Source: DASPKM01 sp963817075 (GTDB lineage Bacteria; Bacteroidota; Bacteroidia; Chitinophagales; Chitinophagaceae). From it: 64,000 nt of DNA. Numbering within the stretch: position 1 is the stretch's first letter; each line of letters begins with the position of its first letter. The translations under genes were made by a program, and so were the position numbers. The DNA lies in contig CAWFMT010000007.1 in the NCBI GenBank assembly GCA_963817075.1, forward strand, positions 1 to 64,000. The letters are read 5' to 3'. The notes beneath the pieces were generated by a model. The model was not told the DNA's origin, did not search any database, and saw nothing but the letters and a program-made list of their open reading frames with translations. This document shows, piece by piece, positions 1-7,725 of this stretch.

Positions 1-22
1 AAAAGTGCCACAGCAATCATGA
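1..22 (+). CDS. 3' end of upstream gene (partial)
   Basis: An open frame enters from the left edge and ends at the TGA at 20-22, giving a tail KVPQQS. It overlaps the next start codon in an ATGA arrangement. Regulators of the LytTR type are commonly translated directly after their sensor kinase, so this is probably the C-terminus of a LytS-like histidine kinase. Only six residues are visible, so the identity is inference. Confidence 0.35.
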
Positions 23-753
23 AGGGAATAATCATCGATGACGAGCCGCTGGCAAGAGCCATAGTAAAAGAATACCTGGAGGATTTCCCAGACATAACAA
101 TTGTTGAAGAATGCAATGATGGGTTTGAAGGTTTAAAGGCTATTCAGCAACACCAACCCGATGTTATTTTTTTGGACATCCAGATGCCAAAGATCAATGG
201 ATTTGAGATGCTGGAATTGGTTGATGATCCTCCTGCAATAATTTTTACAACTGCGTTTGATGAATACGCAATGAAGGCATTTGAATCACATGCCGTAGAT
301 TATCTGCTGAAACCATTTAGCAAGGCGAGGTTCTCCAGGGCGATTGAAAAAGTCGTGATTCAGCATAAGAATTTACAACAACCAACAACCGCACTTCTGG
401 ACTCAGTCTCTGCTTCAACCCCACAATCAGAACGGGTAGTAGTAAAGACAGGTGGCAAAATAAAGATCATACCGGTGCGCGAGATATTCTACCTGGAGGC
501 AGCGGATGATTATGTTAAGATCATCACCAGGGAAGGGAGCTTCCTAAAAAAGAAAACCATGGGCCATTTTGAAAAATCCCTGGATCCTAATTTATTTGCT
601 CGCACTCACCGGTCATTTATAGTCAATATCCAACAGATAACGAGAATTGAAGCATTTGATAAGGAGAACCAGCTGGCTATCCTCATTTCAGGGGCCAGGG
701 TTCCGGTAAGCAAATCAGGGTATTCACGATTAAAAGTTATCCTCGGCATTTAA
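19..753 (+). CDS. LytTR family response regulator
   Basis: Two-domain DNA-binding response regulator of 244 residues. Residues 1-115 form the receiver: acidic pair D7/D8, phospho-acceptor D53 in FLDIQMPKING, T77/T78 and K98 in DYLLKPF. Residues about 137-240 form the LytTR DNA-binding domain, with the hallmark IFYLEAADDYVKI and THRSFIVN. A partner kinase would phosphorylate D53 and change DNA binding. The ATGA overlap with the preceding frame indicates translational coupling to a gene just outside the window. Targets cannot be deduced from the sequence. The family call is secure. Confidence 0.95.
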   Translation: MKGIIIDDEPLARAIVKEYLEDFPDITIVEECNDGFEGLKAIQQHQPDVIFLDIQMPKINGFEMLELVDDPPAIIFTTAFDEYAMKAFESHAVDYLLKPFSKARFSRAIEKVVIQHKNLQQPTTALLDSVSASTPQSERVVVKTGGKIKIIPVREIFYLEAADDYVKIITREGSFLKKKTMGHFEKSLDPNLFARTHRSFIVNIQQITRIEAFDKENQLAILISGARVPVSKSGYSRLKVILGI

Positions 754-811
754 AGCATACGGCCCAATTTTCCACGGGTAAGGTTTTTGCATCTGGTTTG
801 GAAAAAAGAAT

Positions 812-979
812 ATGAAACAAAATGCGGTTATCTATACCAGTTTGCTGATGATGGTTACCCTGCTTTCTTCCTGCGAAGTAATTACAGGCATTTTTAAAGC
901 CGGAATGTGGACTGGAATAATCATTGTTGCCCTGGTCATAATTCTGATTGTCTGGTTGATCAGCAGGAGTAGGAAATAA
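812..979 (+). CDS. small lipoprotein-like single-TM peptide (55 aa)
   Basis: A 55-residue frame from ATG 812 to TAA 977-979. Residues 1-20 look like a lipoprotein signal, with lipobox LLSSC and Cys21. Then comes GIFKAGMWTGI, one strongly hydrophobic helix (about residues 34-50) and a basic tail SRSRK. The GIF-KAG-W-GI pattern recurs in very short Bacteroidota proteins that databases often label phosphatidate cytidylyltransferase. The peptide is far too short for that enzyme and has none of its motifs, so I do not accept that function. The opposite-strand frame covering it shows no protein-like features. Confidence 0.7.
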   Translation: MKQNAVIYTSLLMMVTLLSSCEVITGIFKAGMWTGIIIVALVIILIVWLISRSRK

Positions 980-1088
980 TCGTCGGCTTTCCAACTGGAT
1001 CTGCGGTGGGACCATTTCTATGATTTTAGAGCTGATGATTCAGTATTTATGCGAAAGAGTATATTACTTCGCATTTTAAAAGCTGCTT

Positions 1089-1481
1089 ATGACTTTCAAC
1101 ACTCATGCCATAAACTGGTTTGAAATCCCGGTTGCGGATTTTGATAGGGCTAAGAAATTCTACGAATCTATTTTTGATTACGAAATGCCCGAAAACCAAA
1201 TGGGCCCTGCCCGAATGGGATTTTTTCTTTATGACTTTAAAAATGGTGGAAGGGGCGGCGCGATCGTTCATCGACCTGACTTTTACACTCCTTCAGATAA
1301 CGGCACACTTATATACCTGAATTGCGAACCTGACCTTTCAATTGTACTTGGTAAGGTTGTTTCTGCAGGTGGAAAGGTGTTGCAGGAGAAGGTTGCGATT
1401 TCTCCGGAAGGCAATCTTGGTTATTGGGCCTTGATCAATGACACAGAAGGAAATCGGGTTGCCTTACACTCAATGAAATAG
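1089..1481 (+). CDS. VOC family (glyoxalase/bleomycin-resistance fold) protein
   Basis: A 130-residue protein with the paired beta-alpha-beta-beta-beta modules of the vicinal oxygen chelate superfamily. The start NWFEIPVADFDRAKKFYE is the classic first module and NDTEGNRVALHS closes the second. Members are metal-dependent lyases, isomerases or dioxygenases, or non-catalytic binding proteins. This short single-chain type is usually annotated only to family level, and the substrate cannot be inferred. It lies 38 bp before the polyketide cluster on the same strand, but nothing shows that it belongs to it. Confidence 0.88.
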   Translation: MTFNTHAINWFEIPVADFDRAKKFYESIFDYEMPENQMGPARMGFFLYDFKNGGRGGAIVHRPDFYTPSDNGTLIYLNCEPDLSIVLGKVVSAGGKVLQEKVAISPEGNLGYWALINDTEGNRVALHSMK

Positions 1482-1519
1482 CCCAGACCTCCAAACGCCA
1501 GAAAGAAGTAGATTTATGA

Positions 1520-2407
1520 ATGTCTCCTCTAGAAAAAAGTAATTCTCTATTCAGAAGATCTACAATTCAACTCTTACGTTTTCATTTCTCTTTTTTTCTC
1601 CTTCCTGTTTTCCTGTTTGCCTTAAGCTTACAAAAAGATATTAATTGGAATCATACTATTCTCGCATTCCTGATTCTTCACCTATTGGTATACCCCTCAA
1701 GTAATGGTTATAATTCTTATATGGATCGCGATACCGGGCCAATTGGTGGACTTGCCAACCCTCCCCCGCCTACAAAAGAATTGTTTTATATTTCTATAGT
1801 TATGGATGTGGTAGCACTGGCATTAAGTTTTTTCATCAGCCTTTATTTTTTCATTGGTATCCTTTTATACATTCTTGCATCCCGGGCGTATAGTTATCGT
1901 GGAATCCGCCTGAAGCAATATCCCGTAATTGGATACTTGGTGGTCCTGGTATTTCAAGGAGCTGTTGTGTTTTTTTTGGCCTATCATTCAATTTCAGTTC
2001 AGAAGGCGGAAGTTCCACTTTGGGGGATGATTGCAGCTGCTTTTCTTATCGGGGGTTCTTATCCATTGACCCAGATCTATCAACACAAGGAAGACAAGAA
2101 TGATGGCGTTACCACAATAAGTTATGTCCTTGGGAAGCGGGGCACCTTTCTTTTTTCCGGACTTATTTTCTTTCTGGCAACCGTTTGCATGTTTGTTCTG
2201 TATAAACAATTAGAAGAATCATTCGCATTTTTTCTATTTATTGCATGTATGGCTCCAATGGTCTGGTTTTTTATTCGATGGATGATGAAAGTATGGAAAG
2301 ACGAAGACCAGGCAAATTTTAAGAACAGCCTGCTTATGAATGTGCTGGCCTCTGTTTGTACAACAGTTTGTTTTCTCACTATCATAATTCTGAAAAATCT
2401 TGAGTAA
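1520..2407 (+). CDS. UbiA-type membrane prenyltransferase
   Basis: A 295-residue polytopic protein with about eight or nine membrane segments. The two Asp-rich motifs of the UbiA superfamily are present: N65-SYM-D69-R-D71, and a second cluster HKEDKND around residues 188-193. These bind Mg-diphosphate of an isoprenoid donor, which is transferred to an aromatic or other acceptor in the inner membrane. The gene overlaps the next one, a type III polyketide synthase, by 8 bp, so the natural inference is that it prenylates the polyketide phenol. It might instead serve another lipid. It differs from the MenA/UbiA needed for respiratory quinones in its context, and I cannot identify donor chain length. 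Confidence 0.85.
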   Translation: MSPLEKSNSLFRRSTIQLLRFHFSFFLLPVFLFALSLQKDINWNHTILAFLILHLLVYPSSNGYNSYMDRDTGPIGGLANPPPPTKELFYISIVMDVVALALSFFISLYFFIGILLYILASRAYSYRGIRLKQYPVIGYLVVLVFQGAVVFFLAYHSISVQKAEVPLWGMIAAAFLIGGSYPLTQIYQHKEDKNDGVTTISYVLGKRGTFLFSGLIFFLATVCMFVLYKQLEESFAFFLFIACMAPMVWFFIRWMMKVWKDEDQANFKNSLLMNVLASVCTTVCFLTIIILKNLE

Positions 2408-3497
2408 AATAATTTCAATCGGCACCGCATTACCGTCATATTCGCATAAACAGGAGAATATTCTCCATTTTATGCAGAATGTATTTGCAATGAATGAAAC
2501 CGATAACCGAAAAATCAGGTTCCTGTATCGGCAAAGCGGAATTGAAAACCGATATTCTGTGATCAGTGATTACAGTCGACCAATTCAGGAATGGAAATTC
2601 TATCCTCATACTGAAAATCTTGAACCATTTCCATCACTTGAGCAAAGAATGAATTGGTTTAACCGGTATGCACCGGCAATATCAGTTGATGCTATCAGGA
2701 ATTGTCTTAATGGCCGGATCAATGAGCAGCAAATAACCCATTTAATAACGATCAGTTGTACGGGCATGAGTGCGCCTGGACTTGATTTGCAGATCATGGA
2801 ACTAATGGATCTGCCGAAGACGATTTATCGCACCTCTATCAATTTCATGGGTTGCTATGCAGCCATTCATGGTCTCAAAATGGCCGACTCAATTTGCAGA
2901 TCTGAAGAAAATGCGAGGGTAATGATTGTTTGTACAGAGTTATGCACCCTGCATTTTCAAAGAGAACCTACTCAGGACAATATAGCATCAAGCCTGCTAT
3001 TTGGTGATGGAGCAGCCGCAGTATTGGTAGTCCCGGATTCAATGAAGAAAAAAGGGATCAGGTTACATAGTTTTTATTCCGAAGTTGTTTCAAAAGGGAA
3101 AAAAGATATGGCCTGGGAGTTGTCATCTTCTGGTTTTCAAATGACCTTGAGCGGATATATTCCTGATTTAATGGAAGAAGATTTTCAGCCACTTGTTGGC
3201 CGTGCGTTGAAGAAAGTAGATATGCAGGCAGAAGACATAATAAATTGGTGTATTCATCCGGGTGGCCGACGAATACTGGATGCAATTTTAAAAGGCTTGC
3301 GGTTAGAAGAAGGAAGACTGGATGATTCGTATAATATTTTGCGTAAATATGGAAACATGTCGTCTCCAACCATCCTTTTTATTTTGAAGGATATTCTTGA
3401 AAAACTGAAGCGAACATCTCAAACTGACCAGCCGATCTTCGGCGCAGCATTTGGTCCCGGGCTTACAATGGAAACATTTATAGGCTTATACCAATGA
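2400..3497 (+). CDS. type III polyketide synthase (chalcone/alkylresorcinol synthase-like)
   Basis: A 365-residue thiolase-fold enzyme. The catalytic triad is intact: Cys152 in NFMGCYAAIHG, His286 in WCIHPGGR and Asn319 in KYGNMSSPT. The GDGAAAVLV loop (202-210) and C-terminal FGAAFGPGLTMET are typical. It condenses malonyl-CoA units on an acyl-CoA starter to give pyrones or resorcinols. The start is a TTG at 2400 inside the end of the prenyltransferase gene. It is preferred over the next Met (residue 25) because KIISIGTALP is the conserved family N-terminus. With the neighbouring methyltransferase and flavoprotein it resembles the Streptomyces srsABC phenolic-lipid set, plus a prenyltransferase. 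Starter and product are unknown. Confidence 0.93.
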   Translation: MSKIISIGTALPSYSHKQENILHFMQNVFAMNETDNRKIRFLYRQSGIENRYSVISDYSRPIQEWKFYPHTENLEPFPSLEQRMNWFNRYAPAISVDAIRNCLNGRINEQQITHLITISCTGMSAPGLDLQIMELMDLPKTIYRTSINFMGCYAAIHGLKMADSICRSEENARVMIVCTELCTLHFQREPTQDNIASSLLFGDGAAAVLVVPDSMKKKGIRLHSFYSEVVSKGKKDMAWELSSSGFQMTLSGYIPDLMEEDFQPLVGRALKKVDMQAEDIINWCIHPGGRRILDAILKGLRLEEGRLDDSYNILRKYGNMSSPTILFILKDILEKLKRTSQTDQPIFGAAFGPGLTMETFIGLYQ

Positions 3498-3526
3498 ACA
3501 GCCGATTTGTGAACATGCGAAGCAAT

Positions 3527-3545
3527 CCTAATTGCATAAATTAGG
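3527..3545 (+). other. small hairpin overlapping a possible ribosome-binding site
   Basis: A perfect 7-bp inverted repeat, CCTAATT / AATTAGG with a 5-nt loop, lies between the polyketide synthase and the methyltransferase gene. Its 3' arm contains most of TTAGGAG, the only Shine-Dalgarno-like run here, 12-15 nt before the TTG start at 3560. A translational control role is inference. It has no U-tract, so it does not look like a terminator. Confidence 0.4.
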
Positions 3546-3559
3546 AGTTTATGTAAATT

Positions 3560-4267
3560 TTGAACCTTCAAAATCGTTCATACCAACCTGAATTATTAGA
3601 CAACAGAGATATTCCTTTCAAGGATATTGAAAGAAATCTTGTAGAACTGGATTTCATCAATACTCATTTGGGAGGCCATGCCATTACAATCGCTGGATTA
3701 AAAAAAATCCTTTCAGGAATTTCCAGGCTACCGGAACCACTACTTATTTGTGAAATAGGATGTGGTGGCGGAGACAATCTCAGGGTTATTGACGAATGGT
3801 GCAGGAAAAGTAAGATCAGACCGGAATTTATCGGCATAGATATTAATGATGAATGCATTCGTTACGCAAGTGAAAAATCCAGGCTTGCGAATGCGAGGTG
3901 GATAACAAGGGATTTCAGAGATGTGAAATTCCAGCAGCAACCTCACATAATATTTAATTCATTATTCTGTCATCATTTTAATGAGGCAGGGATGCAGCAG
4001 ATCTTGAAATGGATGGATCAGAATGCAAGAAGGGGTTTTTTTATTAACGACCTTCACCGGAATGCAATTGCTCATCATTCAATTAAACTATTGACGACAC
4101 TTTTTTCACGATCGTATCTGGTGAAAAATGATGCACCTCTTTCTGTATTAAAGGGATTTAAAAGAAAAGAATTGCGGGATCATCTTGAGTTGGCAGGAAT
4201 CAGGAATTACCAAATAGAATGGAAGTGGGCCTTTCGGTGGTTGATTACTGCTGTTAGGGAAAGTTAA
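3560..4267 (+). CDS. SAM-dependent methyltransferase of the type III PKS cluster
   Basis: A 235-residue class I methyltransferase. Motif I is EIGCGGGDN (residues 65-73) and motif II has the acidic residue in FIGIDIND. An N-terminal stretch, ELLDNRDIPF to DFINTHLGGH, is characteristic of methyltransferases found beside type III polyketide synthases in Bacteroidota. It probably O- or C-methylates the aromatic polyketide. The start is TTG; an ATG ten bases upstream runs straight into a stop. The preceding gene ends 62 bp upstream with a hairpin between. The acceptor is inferred from context, not from residues. Confidence 0.88.
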   Translation: MNLQNRSYQPELLDNRDIPFKDIERNLVELDFINTHLGGHAITIAGLKKILSGISRLPEPLLICEIGCGGGDNLRVIDEWCRKSKIRPEFIGIDINDECIRYASEKSRLANARWITRDFRDVKFQQQPHIIFNSLFCHHFNEAGMQQILKWMDQNARRGFFINDLHRNAIAHHSIKLLTTLFSRSYLVKNDAPLSVLKGFKRKELRDHLELAGIRNYQIEWKWAFRWLITAVRES

Positions 4268-4273
4268 AAATAA

Positions 4274-4351
4274 TTTAACCGCAAAGACGCCAGGACGCGA
4301 TGTTTCGCGAGGCCTTCCGTACCCTTGCGCCTTTGTTTCCTGGCGGTTAAA
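4274..4351. repeat. dispersed palindromic element, full copy 1 (78 bp)
   Basis: Begins TTTAACCGC and ends GCGGTTAAA, with inner AAAGACGCCAGG and CCTTTGTTTCCTGG segments, so the whole unit can fold into one long imperfect hairpin. Other full copies lie at 25657, 29547 and 52989; half copies are at 13476, 16638, 26656, 39837 and 47404. This copy separates the methyltransferase from the FAD oxidoreductase within one strand-consistent cluster. Confidence 0.85.
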
Positions 4352-4359
4352 ACTAGAAA

Positions 4360-5484
4360 ATGTACGACTTAGCAATAGTTGGTGGGGGATTAGCAGGTCT
4401 GGCGCTTTCAATCCAGGCGGCGAGAGCAGGGTTCAAAACCATCCTCTTTGAAAAGGACCGCTATCCTTTTCATAGGGTATGCGGTGAATATATAAGTCTG
4501 GAAAGTTGGAAATTCCTCGAATCACTTGGACTAAATCTCTCGGACTCTGATCTTCCAATTATTAAGAATTTATTGGTGAGTTCTCCTAGTGGAAATTCAA
4601 TGCAGTTGGCCCTGCCACTTGGTGGATTTGGTATCAGCAGGTATAAGATAGATCATGATCTGGCGATGCTTGCTAAGGACGCGGGAGTTCAAGTTTTGGA
4701 GGCAACCAAGGTTGATGAAATTGTATTCGATGGACCATATCATATCCTTCAATCTTCTGCAGGAGAATTTAAGGCAAGGGTCTGCTGTGCAGCAACAGGT
4801 AAGAGATCCAATCTGGACCTCAAATGGAAACGTCCATTTGCTAAGCGGAAAGCAAACAAGCTGAATAATTTTATTGGAGTGAAATACCACGTCAGGATGA
4901 ATAATCAACCGGAACTGATAAGTCTTCACAATTTTAAGGATGGATATTGTGGCATATCTGCGATTGAGAACAGCACGGCTTGTCTCTGTTATTTAACTAC
5001 AGCAGCAAATCTTGCCAGTAACGGTAATTCCATTAAAAAAATGGAAAATTCGGTCCTGTGTAAGAATCCATTTTTGAAAAGGATTTTCAATGAGGCGGAA
5101 TTCTTATTTGATCAGCCAATAGTGATCTCACAGATAAGTTTTGAGAAAAAAAGTCAGATCGAAGACCATACTCTCATGCTTGGTGACGCAGCAGGAATGA
5201 TTACTCCACTTTGTGGGAATGGCATGAGCATGGCCCTTCATGCTTCAAAATTGGCATATTCAGAGATTGAGTCCTTCCTTAAGGATAAAAATGACCGTGC
5301 TCAAATGGAAGAACGCTATTCAACTCAATGGAAAGCTTATTTTGCAAGTCGGCTCAGGGTGGGCAGGTCCATTCAGAAATTTTTTGGAAGTGCTTTGCTC
5401 TCAAACATCCTGGTATCAGGATTGAAACCTTTTCCTGGAGTAGGTAAATGGTTGGTGCGACAAACCCATGGGCAGCCATTTTAA
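4360..5484 (+). CDS. FAD-dependent oxidoreductase (geranylgeranyl reductase/monooxygenase-like)
   Basis: A 374-residue flavoprotein. The N-terminal dinucleotide-binding motif is AIVGGGLAGLALS (5-17), with Glu31 ending strand 2 to bind ribose, followed by RYPFHRVCGEY (34-44), a signature of the geranylgeranyl reductase-like branch. A second FAD motif, MLGDAAGMITPLCGNGM, starts near residue 273. Members reduce isoprenoid chains, hydroxylate aromatic rings or halogenate. No tryptophan-halogenase WxWxIP motif is seen. In this cluster it could hydroxylate the polyketide ring or reduce the prenyl chain; the sequence does not decide which. Confidence 0.87.
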   Translation: MYDLAIVGGGLAGLALSIQAARAGFKTILFEKDRYPFHRVCGEYISLESWKFLESLGLNLSDSDLPIIKNLLVSSPSGNSMQLALPLGGFGISRYKIDHDLAMLAKDAGVQVLEATKVDEIVFDGPYHILQSSAGEFKARVCCAATGKRSNLDLKWKRPFAKRKANKLNNFIGVKYHVRMNNQPELISLHNFKDGYCGISAIENSTACLCYLTTAANLASNGNSIKKMENSVLCKNPFLKRIFNEAEFLFDQPIVISQISFEKKSQIEDHTLMLGDAAGMITPLCGNGMSMALHASKLAYSEIESFLKDKNDRAQMEERYSTQWKAYFASRLRVGRSIQKFFGSALLSNILVSGLKPFPGVGKWLVRQTHGQPF

Positions 5485-5485
5485 T

Positions 5486-6916
5486 ATGATGAAATATCTT
5501 TTTTGCATTTGCATGTTGATAGCAATGTATCCTGCAGCTGCCCAGAATTATCATGCAGTGCAGGGATCTTCTTATGCAGGAGGCCTGGGAATTGCCAACA
5601 ACCCATCTTCTATGCAGGCAACTCCATATAGATGGGACCTTAGTTTAATTGGGGCCCAGTTCAAAGCATCCACCAATATTTTTACGGTTTATAATTTCTC
5701 CGTCTTATCCCCCTCTCCTAATTCTTTATACTCCATTAATGGAGGCGATTTTGGAAGAAAAGGAAAAATGAGCTACAATCTCAATATTCTTAATGGCAGA
5801 ATTGCTTTGAGTAGAAAAGAATCAATTGGATTTGGAGTCAATTTTCGAGGGTATGCAAAAGTGAAAACCGATCCTTACAATTATATTGATACGATCAATG
5901 GGATTCGGGACTTTCTTGACCTCAATGAATCTAACCGCAGTCTGAAAGGATCATTAATTGGAAGCAGCTGGATTGAAATATTTGGAAGCTACTCAAGAAC
6001 TATCTGGGACAATTCTTCCACCCGTTTGAATGCAGGGATTTCACTAAAAGCCAGTAGAGGCATCTCAGGTGCTTTTATGAACGCATCAAACATCAGGTTT
6101 CAAAGACAGTCTGCCGGAAATCAACAATATTATCTCTTAAGGGATGGAAGTCTCAATTATGGGTACTCTTCTAATTATGACCGGGTGAATGACAGTAAAT
6201 CAGCTAGTCAGAATACCCGCGATTTTATCTCGTTTACTGAAGGGGGATTAGCATTTGATATTGGAGTTGAATACATTCTCAAATCCCAGGCAGTTCCTAC
6301 CTATAATGAGGATGATTATTATGATTATGAATGGAAGTTTGGTGCTTCGCTTCTGGATGTAGGACTGAATCAGTACAAGTACGGAAATCAAAGCAGGACT
6401 ATTTCTGGGTTAAGAGTTAATTCTACTGATACCTCATTGGAGGAGAAATTTCGATCAATAGAATCTCTGGCGGAAGCCAATGATAGTCTTTCGACCGTTG
6501 TCAATTCCTATGCTGCCCTTGGAGGCAAATTCTCAATCATAAATCCATTCAGGTTGGTGCTGAATGCAGATCGATTTCTTTATGATGCATTCTATATAAA
6601 TGGCGAAATATCGCTCAACCTTAGTTCCCTCGCGGGGAATAAATATCATTATGTTGAAGAGATGAATTTAATCACCATCACTCCAAGGTGGGAGACAAAG
6701 CGCTGGGGAGTTTATCTCCCTGTTCAATTAAATACAGAGGGCAAATTCTGGGTTGGAGGTGCTTTTAAGGCTGGCCCATTGCTCTTCGGGGTACACAACT
6801 GGGCAAACATTTTTTCGAAAAAGAAAATAACCCAGGGAGGTGCTTATCTCGCCATCGTATTACGGGCAAAGAATAATCTGGAAGGAAGACGTGACCGGCG
6901 ACTGAATTGTCCCTGA
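5486..6916 (+). CDS. DUF5723 family outer-membrane protein
   Basis: About 476 residues, starting MMKYLFCICMLIAMYPAAAQ, a clear signal peptide ending AAAQ. The mature part begins with GSSYAGGLGIANNPSSMQ and continues as alternating aromatic and polar strands, typical of the Bacteroidota DUF5723 beta-barrel-like family. I prefer ATG 5486 directly after the stop of the oxidoreductase (TAA 5482-5484) over the ATG at 5468, because it gives a clean signal peptide. The tight junction implies co-translation with the lipid cluster, perhaps for export or anchoring of its product. No function is established for the family, and an unrelated structural role is possible. Confidence 0.75.
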   Translation: MMKYLFCICMLIAMYPAAAQNYHAVQGSSYAGGLGIANNPSSMQATPYRWDLSLIGAQFKASTNIFTVYNFSVLSPSPNSLYSINGGDFGRKGKMSYNLNILNGRIALSRKESIGFGVNFRGYAKVKTDPYNYIDTINGIRDFLDLNESNRSLKGSLIGSSWIEIFGSYSRTIWDNSSTRLNAGISLKASRGISGAFMNASNIRFQRQSAGNQQYYLLRDGSLNYGYSSNYDRVNDSKSASQNTRDFISFTEGGLAFDIGVEYILKSQAVPTYNEDDYYDYEWKFGASLLDVGLNQYKYGNQSRTISGLRVNSTDTSLEEKFRSIESLAEANDSLSTVVNSYAALGGKFSIINPFRLVLNADRFLYDAFYINGEISLNLSSLAGNKYHYVEEMNLITITPRWETKRWGVYLPVQLNTEGKFWVGGAFKAGPLLFGVHNWANIFSKKKITQGGAYLAIVLRAKNNLEGRRDRRLNCP

Positions 6917-6941
6917 TAGAAAAACGATAACTGTGGCTTGT

Positions 6942-7673
6942 ATGAAGAGTTTAATCATGATATGTCATTTGGCATTTACTCTGAATGCCTTTGGACAAAA
7001 AGAAACATTTTTTGTGTTTGACCGGGATTGGAAAGAAACAGAAATAAAAAAAGCTGTATTTCTAATACAATTGAAAACCTTTAATGATACAACCTGGGAG
7101 TGGAATTATTATAATATGTATGGCCCTATGATCAAATCTGAGAGAACAAAAGCAAGGGATGACGACGACCCACATGGTCGTGCTATTTATTATGATTCTC
7201 AAGGGTATATTGACTCAATGGGAACATATGAAAAGGGTTTGAAACATGGCCGTTGGACCATTTGCGGGGATACTGGAAAATACCTGCGCTTTGAAGATTA
7301 TCACAAAGGAATTCTTACCGCGGTAGAGCAAATAAAAACGAAAGATAGCCTGCAGTACAAAAAAGAATTCCCGGATGAACGGAATTCTGAATATCCCGGA
7401 GCACTAAGTGGATGGCAAAAATTCCTCAATAAGAATTTAAAATACCCCGATAGGGCTGTCAATATAGAAGCAGAAGGCATCGTAAGAATAAGTTTTACGA
7501 TCGACATTGAGGGCAACGTCATAGAACCCTTCATATCAAAAACTGTTGAATATTCTTTAGATAATGAGGCTTTAAGAATAATCAAGAAAACACCAAAGTG
7601 GATCCCAGCCTTCCAAAATGGCAAGTTTATCAGATCATACAAAATTCAGCCAATCGTTTTTCGCCTAAAATAA
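6942..7673 (+). CDS. energy transducer TonB-domain protein with MORN-like repeat
   Basis: About 243 residues from ATG 6942. A GTG three codons upstream is possible, but the ATG gives the better signal peptide, MKSLIMICHLAFTLNAFGQ. The middle contains GRAIYYDSQGYIDSMGTYE and GLKHGRWTI, toxin-free MORN-like beta hairpins found in many Bacteroidota periplasmic proteins. The last 80 residues (EGIVRISFTIDIEGNV to the end) form a TonB C-terminal domain. There is no N-terminal anchor helix plus Pro-rich linker beyond the signal, so it may not be a true ExbBD-coupled TonB. The partner is unknown. Confidence 0.8.
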   Translation: MKSLIMICHLAFTLNAFGQKETFFVFDRDWKETEIKKAVFLIQLKTFNDTTWEWNYYNMYGPMIKSERTKARDDDDPHGRAIYYDSQGYIDSMGTYEKGLKHGRWTICGDTGKYLRFEDYHKGILTAVEQIKTKDSLQYKKEFPDERNSEYPGALSGWQKFLNKNLKYPDRAVNIEAEGIVRISFTIDIEGNVIEPFISKTVEYSLDNEALRIIKKTPKWIPAFQNGKFIRSYKIQPIVFRLK

Positions 7674-7676
7674 TTA

Positions 7677-7700
7677 AACTTTCAATAAGTTTTGAAAGTT
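7677..7700. promoter_or_regulatory. probable GbsR autoregulatory operator (perfect inverted repeat)
   Basis: AACTTTCAA at 7677-7685 and its exact reverse complement TTGAAAGTT at 7692-7700 are separated by 6 bp. The palindrome lies 26 bp before the GbsR-family gene. Its right arm supplies the TTG of the putative -33 promoter element, so a bound dimer would block RNA polymerase. Symmetry and position are seen directly; binding by this regulator is inference. Confidence 0.65.
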
Positions 7701-7721
7701 CAGTATTCTACACTAATTTTG
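7692..7721 (+). promoter_or_regulatory. Bacteroidota-type promoter of the gbsR-DCC1 operon
   Basis: TTG at 7692-7694, a 19-bp spacer, then TAATTTTG at 7714-7721. This matches the established Bacteroidota consensus TTG-N19-TAnnTTTG. The start codon at 7726 is only 5 nt after the -7 element, so the transcript would be leaderless or nearly so. Confidence 0.6.
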
Positions 7722-7725
7722 GTTC

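Noticed and set aside
811..979. phosphatidate cytidylyltransferase
   Set aside because: A 55-residue single-helix peptide cannot carry this multi-helix enzyme's active site.
737..1015. 92-codon frame on the minus strand
   Set aside because: It is antisense to the 55-residue lipoprotein-like gene, has no signal, motif or plausible composition, and starts inside a repeat-like region.
4360..5484. flavin-dependent halogenase
   Set aside because: The WxWxIP signature of tryptophan-type halogenases is absent, and the RYPFHRVCGEY segment fits geranylgeranyl-reductase-like oxidoreductases better.
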